Assembly (NCBI GenBank): GCA_016282915.1
Contig: JAEELW010000084.1
Location: 1-64,000, forward strand
Source of the DNA: Lachnospiraceae bacterium
Lineage (GTDB): Bacteria; Bacillota; Clostridia; Lachnospirales; Lachnospiraceae
Direction of reading: 5' to 3'
DNA length: 64,000 bases
A model generated the notes under the pieces. It was not told the DNA's origin. It did not search any database and worked only from the letters and a program-made list of their open reading frames with translations. Positions 41,518 to 50,938 of the stretch are shown here, one piece after another; the stretch's first letter is position 1; every line of letters starts with the position of its first letter. The position numbers were made by a program, and so were the translations under genes.

Positions 41518-42665
41518 AGCGGACAAAGTTGTCGCAGATCTTTTTTGCGATGGGAATGATCTGCGAACTGCTGGTCTCCCCCTCGGGCTTTATGATCGGC
41601 GATTACGGCGAGCGCTGGATCATCCTGGCCGGGATCATCTGTTTTTCCGCATCTCTCCTGATGTCTATGGAGCTGAAAAAAGACTGGAAATACTTTGTCC
41701 CGCTCTTTGGCTTTGCACTGGTCTGTTATTATTTCCAGCGTTCTGCGCTGGTATTGCGGCTCTGCCTGATCCTTATGGCCGGGAGGCAGATGGACCGGAA
41801 ACGGCTGGCCCGCTTCTTCTTTTTCGGAACGGCAGCCACCATTGCACTGGGGCTGATCCTGGCGTTCACGCCGCTGGGCGGTCCGCTCTATATGGAAGAG
41901 TGGTTCCGTCATGCACCGGAAGTGCGTTATTGCTTTGGCTTTTTACATCCCAACAGCTTTGCTCTCTTCTGGATCAGGCTGGGAGTCCTGGGACTGTACC
42001 TTTACGCGGACCGGCTGGGCAGAGCGGGTTTTGCCGCAGCAGCGGCCCTGTATGTGGTCCCTCTTCTGTTTGCCCGCTCCAAGATCGCGCTGGCGGCTTA
42101 TGTACTGATGCTGGTCCTGGTCCCGCTGCTCCGGGCGGCGAAGACCAGAGAAAAGCTGTACCGCGGCGTGTTTACCGGGGCAGCGGTACTGATCGCCCTG
42201 GAAGAGCTGCTGGTATTTACCCTGGGAATATTTCCCTATCCGGAGCGCAATCCGGGCTACATTGAGAATTACTGGGATCTGCTGAACAATATCACCTCCG
42301 GCAGGCTTGAGCATGCCCGGGAAGCTCTGCAGCATTCGCTTCCGGCCCTGTTCGGCTTAAAGGACAGCGAGGTATGGAACGGCACCGAGATCGGCTTCAT
42401 CCATTCCCTTTACCATGAGGGTATACTTTTTATGATCCTGTATTCCGTTCTTCTTTTCTGGCTGCTTAAGCGCCTGAAGAGGGAAAGGGACCTGAACGGA
42501 CTTTTACTGCTGATCCTGATCACCCTGTATTGCATTGCCGAGGCATTTTTGCCCTGGTTCAACAAGAACGCCGTATGGCTGCTTCTGATCGGGGGACTTC
42601 CCGCATTCATGATGCCGCATGCGGAGACAAAGGAGCTTGCGAATGAAAAAAACGGTCCGGGTTGA
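41514..42665 (+). CDS. Wzy-like polysaccharide polymerase
   Basis: 383 residues with about 10-11 membrane helices and little soluble sequence. The motif GFLHPNSFALFWIRLGVL near residue 140 and the large outer loop NYWDLLNNITSGRLEHA (about 255-272) followed by a Gly-Leu-rich region are typical of Wzy/O-antigen-ligase-like polymerases, in which HPN and R residues lie in outer loops. It would join repeat units on the outer face of the membrane after flipping. It is the only polymerase-like protein I see in the locus. It overlaps the GT4 gene upstream by 4 bases and the GT10 gene downstream by 23 bases. Confidence 0.82.
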   Translation: MKRTKLSQIFFAMGMICELLVSPSGFMIGDYGERWIILAGIICFSASLLMSMELKKDWKYFVPLFGFALVCYYFQRSALVLRLCLILMAGRQMDRKRLARFFFFGTAATIALGLILAFTPLGGPLYMEEWFRHAPEVRYCFGFLHPNSFALFWIRLGVLGLYLYADRLGRAGFAAAAALYVVPLLFARSKIALAAYVLMLVLVPLLRAAKTREKLYRGVFTGAAVLIALEELLVFTLGIFPYPERNPGYIENYWDLLNNITSGRLEHAREALQHSLPALFGLKDSEVWNGTEIGFIHSLYHEGILFMILYSVLLFWLLKRLKRERDLNGLLLLILITLYCIAEAFLPWFNKNAVWLLLIGGLPAFMMPHAETKELANEKNGPG

Positions 42666-43677
42666 TTTTACGGATTTCTGGCCGGGATTTAAAAAGACGG
42701 ACAATTTCTTTTATAATATCCTGAAGAAGTATTACCGGATAGAGATCACGTCCAAACCTGATTTTCTCTTCTGCTCGTATTTTTCGCGCAGGCATTTCCG
42801 CTATGGGGACTGCGTAAAGATCCTTTATATGGGAGAAAACCTGGTACCGGATTTTAACCTTTACGATTACGCTATGGGTTTTCAGCACATGGAATTCGGC
42901 GACCGTTATCTGCGCCTGCCGCATTATGTACTTTATCCGGAAGACGTACAGGCTGCTCTTCATAAGCATGAGCATGATGATGAATATTATCTTTCCCGGA
43001 AGAAATTCTGTAACCGTGTGGTATCGAATCCGGAAGCATCGGGAGAGCGGGAGCGGATGTACCGCGCCCTGAGCCGCCTCGGACAGGTGGATTCGGGCGG
43101 CCGTTACCGTAACAATATCGGTGGGCCGGTAAAGGACAAGCTGGCCTTTGAGCGGGAATACCGCTTCACGCTGGCATATGAGAATTCCTCCTCGCCCGGT
43201 TATGTGACGGAAAAGCTTCTGCAGGCGTTTGCCGGGGAGACGGTGCCGATCTACTGGGGAGATCCGCTGGTGGCGCGGGAATTTAACCCTGCAGCCTTTA
43301 TCAACTGCATGGACTATCCGGATATCCCTTCGGTGGTACGTGAGGTGGCGGCGGTCAGAAAGGATGAGCTGCGCTATCTGGAGATGATGAAGGCACCGGC
43401 GGTGCTGCCGGGATCGGAAGCGGAAAAGTGCCTCCGGGAAGATTATGCGGATGCATTCCTCCGGCAGATCCTTGACCGGGATCCGGCCGAAGCATCCCGC
43501 CGCAACCTGGTCTATGTCGGAAAGAATTATCAGCGTATGCAGCGGCAGGCTGCATCCTTTCTGGGGGCGGTGGATGTGGTGAAGAAACCCCTGCATTTCG
43601 GCAGCCTTACGCTGAGGCGCAGCAGAAAAGATTCCGGAGCTGCCCGTAGACCGGGCGGAACGAAGAATAAGAACTGA
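42643..43677 (+). CDS. Glycosyltransferase family 10 (fucosyltransferase-like)
   Basis: 344 residues from the ATG at 42643, supported by AGGAG 7 bases upstream. The C-terminal half has the family signature YENSSSPGYVTEKLLQAF and VPIYWGDP, the donor-binding block of alpha-1,3/1,4-fucosyltransferases. The N-terminal half has LFCSYFSRRHF and YMGENLVPDFNLYDYAMGF, also typical. GT10 enzymes usually take GDP-fucose, but no GDP-fucose genes are in the window, so another 6-deoxy or amino sugar donor is possible. The last 30 residues are Lys/Arg-rich and may bind the membrane. It starts 23 bases inside the Wzy-like gene. Confidence 0.9.
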   Translation: MKKTVRVDFTDFWPGFKKTDNFFYNILKKYYRIEITSKPDFLFCSYFSRRHFRYGDCVKILYMGENLVPDFNLYDYAMGFQHMEFGDRYLRLPHYVLYPEDVQAALHKHEHDDEYYLSRKKFCNRVVSNPEASGERERMYRALSRLGQVDSGGRYRNNIGGPVKDKLAFEREYRFTLAYENSSSPGYVTEKLLQAFAGETVPIYWGDPLVAREFNPAAFINCMDYPDIPSVVREVAAVRKDELRYLEMMKAPAVLPGSEAEKCLREDYADAFLRQILDRDPAEASRRNLVYVGKNYQRMQRQAASFLGAVDVVKKPLHFGSLTLRRSRKDSGAARRPGGTKNKN

Positions 43678-43697
43678 GATCCGAAAGGTTTGCATAA

Positions 43698-44702
43698 ATG
43701 GATAAGCCGAAGATCAGTATACTGATCACGACCTACAATTTAAAGCCCTATATCAGCCAGACGATGAAAAGCGTACTCGGCCAGAAGACGGACTATCCCT
43801 TCGAGGTGCTGGTGGGCGATGACGGTTCCGATGACGGGACCATCGAGCTGGTACGGAAGTGGGCCGAGTGGGATCCGCGGGTCACGCTCATCGTACAGGA
43901 GCGGCCGGAAGGGCCCCGGAACCCGGTGCTCAGGGCGGCGGCAAACCGTCTCTCCCTGCTGGAGCGTGCACAGGGAGAGTATTGCTCTTTTCTGGACGGG
44001 GATGACCATTATACGGACTGCCGGCGTCTGCAGCGCATGGCGGAAATACTGGAAAAAGAGGAAAATGCGGATTGCATCATGTGCGCCCATAATCTGCGCA
44101 TGGACTGGCCGGACGGCAGCCACAGCAGGCTCTGCCGTGCCGTAAAGGGGCAGAAGCTGAGTGTGGAGGCATACTGGAAACTCATGTTCCTGCAGGCCAA
44201 TGCGCTGATGTTCAGGAACATCTACCGGGAACATAAACCGGAAGGAGCGCTGGCTGCCTGTTTTGATGACAACAACATCACCTGGTGGCTCTTTCAGTAC
44301 GGAAAGATGTACTATCTTCCGGAATGTATGGGAGCCTACCGGCAGCTGGAGAATTCTTCCTGGAACAAAATGGATGAGCTGCAGCACAGTGCGCTGAACC
44401 TGCTGGGTTACGGGGTGGAGCTTTCGGTGGCACCGGAACAGAAGAAGCTGTCCGGGATACGGCATTATCCGGATCTGGCAGCTTTATACGAACGGCGTGG
44501 GAAGTTTTCCGAAGAGGAGCTTTCGCCTTTTTATGAGACCGCGGAACAGCTGGGGCTGGAGGAGACGCTGCGCTGGTACCGTCTGGGCCGGCTGCCCGAA
44601 AAAGACTGCCGGCAGCTGGGCAGGGAGCTGGGCCTTCTGCGGATCGGATATCTGAAGGCACGTATGGAACGGGGGATGAAAAAAGCCACGGGACGTTATT
44701 AG
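43698..44702 (+). CDS. Glycosyltransferase family 2
   Basis: 334 residues. The GT-A domain opens ISILITTYNLKPYISQTM, with GDDGSDDGT near residue 41 and FLDGDDHYTD near 98. WWLFQYGKMYYLPE and GAYRQLENSSW correspond to the acceptor-side region of capsule GT2 enzymes. The C-terminal 110 residues are helical and charged without membrane segments. It lies 20 bases after the GT10 gene and 19 bases before the priming sugar transferase gene, in a locus where most genes overlap. Donor and acceptor are unknown. Confidence 0.9.
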   Translation: MDKPKISILITTYNLKPYISQTMKSVLGQKTDYPFEVLVGDDGSDDGTIELVRKWAEWDPRVTLIVQERPEGPRNPVLRAAANRLSLLERAQGEYCSFLDGDDHYTDCRRLQRMAEILEKEENADCIMCAHNLRMDWPDGSHSRLCRAVKGQKLSVEAYWKLMFLQANALMFRNIYREHKPEGALAACFDDNNITWWLFQYGKMYYLPECMGAYRQLENSSWNKMDELQHSALNLLGYGVELSVAPEQKKLSGIRHYPDLAALYERRGKFSEEELSPFYETAEQLGLEETLRWYRLGRLPEKDCRQLGRELGLLRIGYLKARMERGMKKATGRY

Positions 44703-44721
44703 AGGAACGGATGCATAAGGA

Positions 44722-46143
44722 ATGAATACCATCTACCGGAAGAGCCGGGTATTAAAAACCTATATGCTGATCCTGCTTGAGCTGTTTGCCGCAGGCGCAT
44801 CTTTTGCCATCGCCATGCTGATCCGTTTCGGGGATTTTTATGCCGACGGACATGGGGATACGCATCTTTTCTTCGGCATACTGCTTCTTGCGATGTCGCT
44901 GATGTATTCCATGATGACGGACTGGAACCGGGATTTCTTTATCCGCGGTTTTTTCCGTGAGCTCGTTGCGATCGGGAAGTATACGGCCACCATTACGGTG
45001 GTGAGCGTGCTCTTCATGTATATGCGCAACGACGTGGACATGCTGTCCCGAATGGTCTTTGGTATCTTTGCCCTTATCGACCTGGTCCTGACCTACCTCT
45101 GTCATCTGGCCTTTAAGGAGTATATGCTCCGTTATTACAAAAAGAGCTTAAAGAGTGATAAACTGATGGTGATCACTGTGCGTGAGCGTGCTTCGCGCAT
45201 CATAGAGCAGATCCGTTCGGAGCATGCCTGGAACTATGAACTGACCAGCATCGCCATCATGGATGAGGACATGAAAGGGCAGGAGATCGACGGAGTGCCG
45301 GTGGTAGCCGGCAGGGAAGATGTGATCGATACGGGCACACAGAATATCCTGGACCGCGTATTTATCTCCCTTCCCCTGTCGGATATCGAAACGGTACGTG
45401 ACATGATCCTGGATTTTGAAGCCATGGGCATACTCTGTCATTATGATATCGATGTGGAGGAGCTGAACATCGAGGGAAAGGAAGCCGGGAATTTTGCAGG
45501 TTATTCCGTCCTGTCCTTCTCCCTGCAGAATTTGGACTACCGCAGGCTGCTGATCAAGCGTTTTTTCGATATCATCGGCGCGATCATCGGACTGGCTTTT
45601 ACGATCGTCATCTTTCCTTTTGTGGCGCTGGCCATCAAGATCGAGAGCCGGGGGCCCGTGATCTTTAAGCAGGAGCGGATCGGCAGGAACGGGCGGCGTT
45701 TCCGTCTGTACAAATTCCGTTCCATGTACCGTGATGCCGAGGAGCGGAAAAAAGAGCTCATGGAACAGAATGAGGTCAAGGGTCTGATGTTCAAGATGAA
45801 GGATGACCCGCGTATCACCCATGTGGGACGTTTCCTGCGGCGTACGAGTCTGGATGAATTCCCGCAGTTCTGGAATGTGCTCAAGGGTGACATGAGCCTT
45901 GTGGGGACCAGGCCGCCTACGGTGGCGGAGTTTGAAAAGTACAATGTGCATTACCGCCGCAGGCTTTCCATCACGCCGGGACTGACCGGGATGTGGCAGG
46001 TGAGCGGAAGAAGCGATATCCGGGATTTTGACGAGGTGGTGCGTCTCGACCTGGAATACATCGACAAATGGTCATTGCTCCTGGATGTGAAGCTGCTGCT
46101 GCAGACCGTGGGAGTCGTGATATTCGGAAGGGGATCGAAATGA
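44722..46143 (+). CDS. Undecaprenyl-phosphate sugar phosphotransferase (WbaP/WcaJ type)
   Basis: 473 residues. Four N-terminal helices (about 12-125) and a central Rossmann-like CoA-binding-type domain (150-260) precede the conserved catalytic domain, which starts with helix RFFDIIGAIIGLAFTIVIF near 278. It holds FKQERIGRNGRRFRLYKFRSM, TSLDEFPQFWNVLKGDMSLV and GTRPPTVAE. The enzyme moves a sugar-1-phosphate from a UDP-sugar to undecaprenyl phosphate and so starts each repeat unit on the inner membrane face. This is the only polyisoprenyl-phosphate hexose-1-phosphate transferase I see. It overlaps the next gene by 4 bases. The first sugar (Glc, Gal or a HexNAc derivative) is unknown. Confidence 0.93.
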   Translation: MNTIYRKSRVLKTYMLILLELFAAGASFAIAMLIRFGDFYADGHGDTHLFFGILLLAMSLMYSMMTDWNRDFFIRGFFRELVAIGKYTATITVVSVLFMYMRNDVDMLSRMVFGIFALIDLVLTYLCHLAFKEYMLRYYKKSLKSDKLMVITVRERASRIIEQIRSEHAWNYELTSIAIMDEDMKGQEIDGVPVVAGREDVIDTGTQNILDRVFISLPLSDIETVRDMILDFEAMGILCHYDIDVEELNIEGKEAGNFAGYSVLSFSLQNLDYRRLLIKRFFDIIGAIIGLAFTIVIFPFVALAIKIESRGPVIFKQERIGRNGRRFRLYKFRSMYRDAEERKKELMEQNEVKGLMFKMKDDPRITHVGRFLRRTSLDEFPQFWNVLKGDMSLVGTRPPTVAEFEKYNVHYRRRLSITPGLTGMWQVSGRSDIRDFDEVVRLDLEYIDKWSLLLDVKLLLQTVGVVIFGRGSK

Positions 46144-47039
46144 AGAACTGTAAGGTACCGGTGGCGTTTATCACCTTTAACCGGCCGGATACGACGGCGG
46201 AAGTCTTTGCGCGCATACGCGAAGCAAGACCGGAAAAGCTGTATCATATCTCAGATGCGCCCCGGGAGGGGAATGCGGAGGATGAGGAGAAGGTCGCTGC
46301 CTGTAAAGAACTGGTGCAGAAGGGCATCGACTGGGACTGTGAACTGCACTGCGTCTATGCGGAGAGCAATATGGGCTGCAAGGGCCGCGTCTGGTCGGGG
46401 ATCACGGAGGTGCTCACGAAGGAGGACCGGACCATCATCCTCGAGGACGATGTGGTACCGGAGCCGGACTTTTTCCCTTACTGCGAGACCCTTCTGGAGC
46501 TTTATGCCGATGATCCCCGCGTGATGATGATCTCGGGTACCAATCTGGTAAGGGATAAGGAGATCAGCGGAGCGTACAGTTTTTCCTGTTTTTCCAGCAT
46601 CTGGGGCTGGGCCACCTGGGCCAGGGCCTGGAAGCTCTACGATCCGGATGTGAAGGACTGGCCGCAGAGGGATAAGGAAGGATCGCTGCGCGGGATCTAC
46701 GGAAATAAGCGTTATCTTTTCCTTAAGCGGGATATTGAAAGCGTCTACACAAAAAAGAAGGATACCTGGGATATCCAGTGGGACTACTGCCGGCATACAC
46801 ACCGCGGCCTCGGGATCGTTCCCGCGGAAAACCTGGTCCGTAACATCGGTTTTGACCGGGAGGATGCAACGCACACAAAGGAAAGCACGAAAGAGGATTT
46901 CTCCTGCGGAAGCGTCCGCTTTCCCCTGGAGAAGCTGCCGGTAAAACGCGATCTGGAGTATGACCGCGCCTATCTGAAAAAGTATTTCGGTTTGAAAAAA
47001 GTCGTCAATTTTGCAAAGAAAAAGCTGGTGCACAAATGA
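46140..47039 (+). CDS. GT-A glycosyltransferase-like protein
   Basis: 299 residues from the ATG at 46140 (ATGA overlap with the priming transferase); a longer frame upstream is a shadow of that gene. It opens VPVAFITFNRPDTTAEVF. ILEDDVVPEPDFFPYCE near residue 100 is the DxD-type metal site, and FSSIWGWATWARAWKLYD is a hallmark of a capsule-associated GT-A family seen in many Firmicutes and Bacteroides. The enzyme is probably cytoplasmic. The C-terminus is very basic. It overlaps the GT26 gene by 4 bases. Its product is unknown. Confidence 0.87.
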   Translation: MKNCKVPVAFITFNRPDTTAEVFARIREARPEKLYHISDAPREGNAEDEEKVAACKELVQKGIDWDCELHCVYAESNMGCKGRVWSGITEVLTKEDRTIILEDDVVPEPDFFPYCETLLELYADDPRVMMISGTNLVRDKEISGAYSFSCFSSIWGWATWARAWKLYDPDVKDWPQRDKEGSLRGIYGNKRYLFLKRDIESVYTKKKDTWDIQWDYCRHTHRGLGIVPAENLVRNIGFDREDATHTKESTKEDFSCGSVRFPLEKLPVKRDLEYDRAYLKKYFGLKKVVNFAKKKLVHK

Positions 47040-47818
47040 AGGAAAAATGTTTCGGGATAAAAAAAGCAAAACTCTTAGGGCTGCCGGTAGCGGTATGCAG
47101 TCCGGAAAAAGCGGTGGAGCGCATCGTCTCTGCCGGGGAAGAACGCGGCGGGAAGTATGTGACTTTCTGCAATGTACATACGCTGATCACCGCGAGGCGC
47201 GATCCGGAGTATAAGGAAGTGCAGCGCTCGGCCTGCCTGGTGATGCCTGACGGAAAGCCGCTGTCCTGGCTGCTCAGGAAACGCGGCATTCCCGCGGAGC
47301 AGATCGCCGGGCCGGATTTTATGGAACGCATGCTCTCCCTGCCGGAGGATATGAACGGAAGTCATTATTTCTACGGCTCTACGGTGGAAACCCTGAAGGA
47401 TCTGGGCAATTCCCTGGAGGAGCGGTATCCGAACGCAAGGATCGTGGGGATGGAATCCCCCTCCTTCGGGGAGATGACGGAAGAAGAGGAGCGGGAGGCG
47501 GTGGAGCGCATGAACGCTTCCGGCGCCGATTATATCTGGGTCGCTTTGGGTGCGCCGAAGCAGGAGCGTTTTATGTACCGGAACGCAAAATATGCAAAAG
47601 GAATGATGTTCGGCGTGGGTGCGGCGTTTGATTTCCACTCGGGACATGTGCGCCGTGCACCGAAAAAAATGCGGAATATGGGACTGGAGTGGCTGTACCG
47701 TCTGATGCAGGATCCGCGCAGGCTCTGGAAGCGCTACCTTGTCACGAATACGCGCTTTCTTCTGCTGGTTCCCGGCTATCTCTTCCGTTCACGCTTTTCG
47801 GGGAGGAAGAAGAAATGA
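47036..47818 (+). CDS. WecG/TagA/CpsF family glycosyltransferase (GT26)
   Basis: 260 residues, normal for the family. CNVHTLITARRDPEYKEV, VMPDGKPLSWLLR (the Asp of MPDG is the proposed catalytic base), and WVALGAPKQERFMYRNAKY with GAAFDFHSGHVRRAP are diagnostic. The basic C-terminus (QDPRRLWKRYLVTN) corresponds to the membrane-binding appendage known from TagA. Family members add ManNAc or a ManNAcA-type sugar as the second residue on the lipid carrier, and its place just after the priming transferase fits such an early step. A second GT26 domain lies at 50939. It overlaps both neighbours by 4 bases. Confidence 0.92.
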   Translation: MKEKCFGIKKAKLLGLPVAVCSPEKAVERIVSAGEERGGKYVTFCNVHTLITARRDPEYKEVQRSACLVMPDGKPLSWLLRKRGIPAEQIAGPDFMERMLSLPEDMNGSHYFYGSTVETLKDLGNSLEERYPNARIVGMESPSFGEMTEEEEREAVERMNASGADYIWVALGAPKQERFMYRNAKYAKGMMFGVGAAFDFHSGHVRRAPKKMRNMGLEWLYRLMQDPRRLWKRYLVTNTRFLLLVPGYLFRSRFSGRKKK

Positions 47819-48309
47819 AGAAAGCGGCGGATATCCGTCTCATCGTCTATGATTTCGACGGCGTGATGACGGATAATCATGTATATGTGGATCAGGAAGG
47901 GCGCGAGACGGCCATGGTCCACCGGGGCGACGGTCTGGCTGTGGGTCTTTTGCGGAAAACGGGCGTGGCACAGCTGATCCTTTCCACGGAGGTCAATCCC
48001 ATCGTATCCCATCGTGCGGCGAAGCTGGGACTTCCGGTGATCCATAACGTGCCGGATAAGGCGGAAGCTTTGAAGGAGTATTGCGAAAACGAAGGGATCG
48101 CGCTTTCCGACGTGATGTATATCGGAAACGATGTGAACGATCTGAAAGCCATGGAGCTGGTTGGCTTCCGGGGAGCGCCTGCCGATGCCGAGCCCGAGAT
48201 ACTTGCCATTGCGGACTGGGTTTCCGGAAAGAAGGGCGGCATGGGCGTGGTGCGGGAACTGGCGCGTATCTGGCAGCACAGTCTGGAAATGGGGGAGGCG
48301 ATCGGATGA
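47815..48309 (+). CDS. KdsC-like HAD phosphatase
   Basis: 164 residues from the ATG at 47815, which has GGGAGG about 9 bases upstream and overlaps the previous stop. A longer upstream frame is not needed. It shows all HAD blocks in KdsC order: VYDFDGVMTDN with the nucleophile Asp and second Asp, LSTEVNP, and IGNDVNDLKAME. KdsC and its relatives remove phosphate from 3-deoxy-octulosonate-8-P or sialic-acid-type 9-phosphates and act as tetramers in the cytoplasm. No KdsA/NeuB-like synthase or CMP-transferase is in the window, so the real substrate is open; another nonulosonic or heptose phosphate is possible. Confidence 0.88.
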   Translation: MKKAADIRLIVYDFDGVMTDNHVYVDQEGRETAMVHRGDGLAVGLLRKTGVAQLILSTEVNPIVSHRAAKLGLPVIHNVPDKAEALKEYCENEGIALSDVMYIGNDVNDLKAMELVGFRGAPADAEPEILAIADWVSGKKGGMGVVRELARIWQHSLEMGEAIG

Positions 48310-49133
48310 AAGATCCCGTATTCAGTGTGATCACACCCACCTGGAATCAGGCGGAGTTTATCGGAGATACCATAGAGTCGGTGCTGGGACAGAGTTTCCG
48401 CAGCCTGGAATATATCATCGTGGATAACTGCTCGGACGACGGCACGGAAGAGATCGTGCGCGGGTACATGCAAAAGGATCCCCGTATCATTTATATCCGG
48501 GAGCCGGATCACGGCCAGGCGGAGGCCATCAACAAGGGCCTGTCCCGGGCAAAAGGAAAGGTAGTCTGCTGGCTCAATTCCGACGACCTCTTTATCGACA
48601 AAATGGTACTGGAGCGTGTGGCAGTTGTATTCCGCAGGCATAAGAGCGTCGGGATCGTGGCGGGTGATGCCTGGTACTGTGACCGTGAAAAAAACTATAC
48701 GGAGCATAATCCCGCGGACCGGCATGTGCCGGACTGGGTGATCCGCCGCTGGTATTATATCGTGCAGCCGGCCGTGTTCTGGAAGAACCGCGGTGCGCTC
48801 CTGGACGAGCGTTATCATTATGTCTTTGACTGGAAGTTTTTCATCCGGGCCTTTGAGCGTGAGAAGGTGTATTATTCCCATGAGGATTACGCGCTCTACC
48901 GGATGTACGGCGATAATAAGACGGGACAGAACAATGCAAAACGCAAACATGAGATCTTCCGTCTGCAGAACGAGCTGGGAGACAGCAGGGCCAATACCGC
49001 CTGGTGCCGTTATATCAGCAGAAGGTATGCGGCGGCGGAAAAGAGTGCCGATGCCGAAAAGGAAAAGGCAAAGATTGACCGGCTTTGCAGGCTGGTCTTC
49101 CATCTGAGCGGAAAGAGACTGGTGAGTTTCTGA
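48306..49133 (+). CDS. Glycosyltransferase family 2
   Basis: 275 residues from the ATG at 48306 (ATGA overlap); the longer open frame upstream runs through the phosphatase gene. The GT-A domain has VFSVITPTWNQAEFIGDTI, VDNCSDDGT near residue 41 and CWLNSDDLFID near 82, in the style of GT2 enzymes that use NSDD instead of DxD. QPAVFWKNRGALLDE and YVFDWKFFIRAF form the acceptor-side region. The basic C-terminus ends one base before the next start. A cytoplasmic transferase; specificity unknown. Confidence 0.9.
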   Translation: MKDPVFSVITPTWNQAEFIGDTIESVLGQSFRSLEYIIVDNCSDDGTEEIVRGYMQKDPRIIYIREPDHGQAEAINKGLSRAKGKVVCWLNSDDLFIDKMVLERVAVVFRRHKSVGIVAGDAWYCDREKNYTEHNPADRHVPDWVIRRWYYIVQPAVFWKNRGALLDERYHYVFDWKFFIRAFEREKVYYSHEDYALYRMYGDNKTGQNNAKRKHEIFRLQNELGDSRANTAWCRYISRRYAAAEKSADAEKEKAKIDRLCRLVFHLSGKRLVSF

Positions 49134-49134
49134 T

Positions 49135-49977
49135 ATGGGGAAAAAAGAAAAGATCGCGATCCTTCTGTGCTGTCATGAGCGGAAGGAACATACGAAAGCC
49201 TGTCTGGATACGCTTTTTGAAGGCTTTCCGGAAACGCTGGAGCCCACAGTGGTGGCTGTGGATGCCGGCAGTACGGACGGTACGCCGGAAATGCTTCAGG
49301 CTTATCCGATGTCCTGCGGAAGGCTGGTCCTGATCCGGAAAGGGGCAGAGCTCTTCTGGAACGGAGCCATGCGTGTGGCCATGTCCTATACGGCAAAGTA
49401 TCTTAAGGACAGTGCCTATGTGTTTCTGATCAATGATGATGTGCGCTTTCTTCCGGGAGCCCCGGAGGCGCTGGTGCGGCGCTTAAAGGAGATCCGTGCG
49501 GACGCCGTGGCCGGTGCAACGAAAGCTGCGGACGGCACGCAGAGTTACGGCGGCGTGCGTCTTACGAGCCGCTGCCTTGCCCGTTACGAGCTGATCCCGC
49601 CTTCGGAAGACGCAGTGCTCTGCGATACCTTCAACTGCAATTGCCTGCTGCTTACGGGAGCCTGCTTTCTGCAGATGGGAAATCTCGACCGGGCCTATGT
49701 GCACAGCATGGGCGATTATGATTACGGCCTGCGCCTGAAAAAAGCGGGAAAGATCGTGGTCAATAGTGCTGATTATACGGGGATCTGTGATGACAATAAG
49801 ACCGAAGGAAGCTGGCGCGACCGGACGCTTCCGCGCAGGGAGCGGCTGAAGAAAAAAGAGAGTCCCAAGGGACTGCCGCGCCGCGACTGGTATCATTATG
49901 TAAGGAAAAACTACAGTTTTCCGGCGGCATTGTATCATTCGCTTACGCCGTATCTGAGGATACTGCTGGGACTGTAG
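49135..49977 (+). CDS. Glycosyltransferase family 2 (rhamnosyltransferase-like)
   Basis: 280 residues. It opens [28 protein letters not shown] near residue 40 and [18 protein letters not shown] near 95 follow, and the [13 protein letters not shown] block near 195 corresponds to the catalytic D-x-D/Y-x-L-R region of the WbbL-like subgroup, in which ND-D replaces the DxD motif. The gene starts 1 base after the previous stop. The tail is basic. It likely adds a 6-deoxyhexose or furanose, given the subgroup, but this is uncertain. Confidence 0.88.
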   Translation: MGKKEKIAILLCCHERKEHTKACLDTLFEGFPETLEPTVVAVDAGSTDGTPEMLQAYPMSCGRLVLIRKGAELFWNGAMRVAMSYTAKYLKDSAYVFLINDDVRFLPGAPEALVRRLKEIRADAVAGATKAADGTQSYGGVRLTSRCLARYELIPPSEDAVLCDTFNCNCLLLTGACFLQMGNLDRAYVHSMGDYDYGLRLKKAGKIVVNSADYTGICDDNKTEGSWRDRTLPRRERLKKKESPKGLPRRDWYHYVRKNYSFPAALYHSLTPYLRILLGL

Positions 49978-49993
49978 ATCAGAGGAGAAAAAA

Positions 49994-50929
49994 ATGGGAA
50001 AAAGAGTATTGGTAACCGGAGGAGCGGGCTTTCTCGGCTCTCACCTGTGCAACAGACTGGTAAACGAAGGCAACGATGTGATCTGCCTGGACAATCTTTT
50101 TACCGGAAACAAGAATAACATCCGTCATCTGCTGGGGAATCCTTATTTTGAATTCATCCGTCACGATATCACGGAACCCATCCATCTGGAGGTGGACCAG
50201 ATCTACAATCTGGCCTGCCCGGCCAGCCCCGTGCATTATCAGTACAACCCCATCAAGACCACCAAGACCAGCGTGCTGGGCGCCATCAATATGCTGGGGC
50301 TTGCCAAGCGCGTGAATGCCCGCATCCTGCAGGCTTCCACTTCCGAAGTCTACGGCGATCCCGAAGTGCATCCCCAGCCGGAAAGCTACCGCGGCTGCGT
50401 CAATCCCATCGGGATCCGTTCCTGTTACGATGAGGGCAAGCGTGTGGCGGAGACGCTTTTCTTTGATTATTACCGTCAGAATAATGTGGATATCAAGGTG
50501 ATGCGGATCTTTAACACCTACGGGCCTAATATGCATCCTGCGGACGGACGCGTGGTGAGCAATTTCATCGTACAGGCGCTGCGCGGGCAGGATATCACGG
50601 TATACGGCGACGGCAGCCAGACACGGAGCTTCTGCTATGTGGACGATCTGATCGAGGGCATGGTCCGTCTGATGAATTCGCGCGACGGCTTTACGGGTCC
50701 CGTCAATATCGGCAATCCCGGTGAGTTTACCATTAAGGAGCTGGCCGAGATCGTGATCCGGCTGACGGGAAGTAAGTCAAAGATCGTGTACGAAGCCCTT
50801 CCTTCGGACGATCCGATGCAGCGCAAGCCCGTGATCGATCTGGCAAAGAAGGAACTGGACTGGGAGCCGAAGATCCCTCTGGAGGAAGGTCTGAAGAAGA
50901 CCATCGAATACTTCCGGGGGCTTGTATAA
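49994..50929 (+). CDS. uxs: UDP-glucuronate decarboxylase (UDP-xylose synthase)
   Basis: 311 residues. GGAGCGGGC-coded [16 protein letters not shown], the signature [34 protein letters not shown] with the catalytic Glu, and [13 protein letters not shown] with the Tyr/Lys pair are the diagnostic set for UXS, as is [20 protein letters not shown]. It converts UDP-GlcA to UDP-xylose with NAD in the cytoplasm. AGAGGAG precedes the ATG. With the UDP-GlcA 4-epimerase at 10402 it implies a UDP-GlcA supply from outside the window. A bacterial xylose-containing surface glycan is therefore likely. Confidence 0.95.
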   Translation: MGKRVLVTGGAGFLGSHLCNRLVNEGNDVICLDNLFTGNKNNIRHLLGNPYFEFIRHDITEPIHLEVDQIYNLACPASPVHYQYNPIKTTKTSVLGAINMLGLAKRVNARILQASTSEVYGDPEVHPQPESYRGCVNPIGIRSCYDEGKRVAETLFFDYYRQNNVDIKVMRIFNTYGPNMHPADGRVVSNFIVQALRGQDITVYGDGSQTRSFCYVDDLIEGMVRLMNSRDGFTGPVNIGNPGEFTIKELAEIVIRLTGSKSKIVYEALPSDDPMQRKPVIDLAKKELDWEPKIPLEEGLKKTIEYFRGLV

Positions 50930-50938
50930 AGCGCGGCG

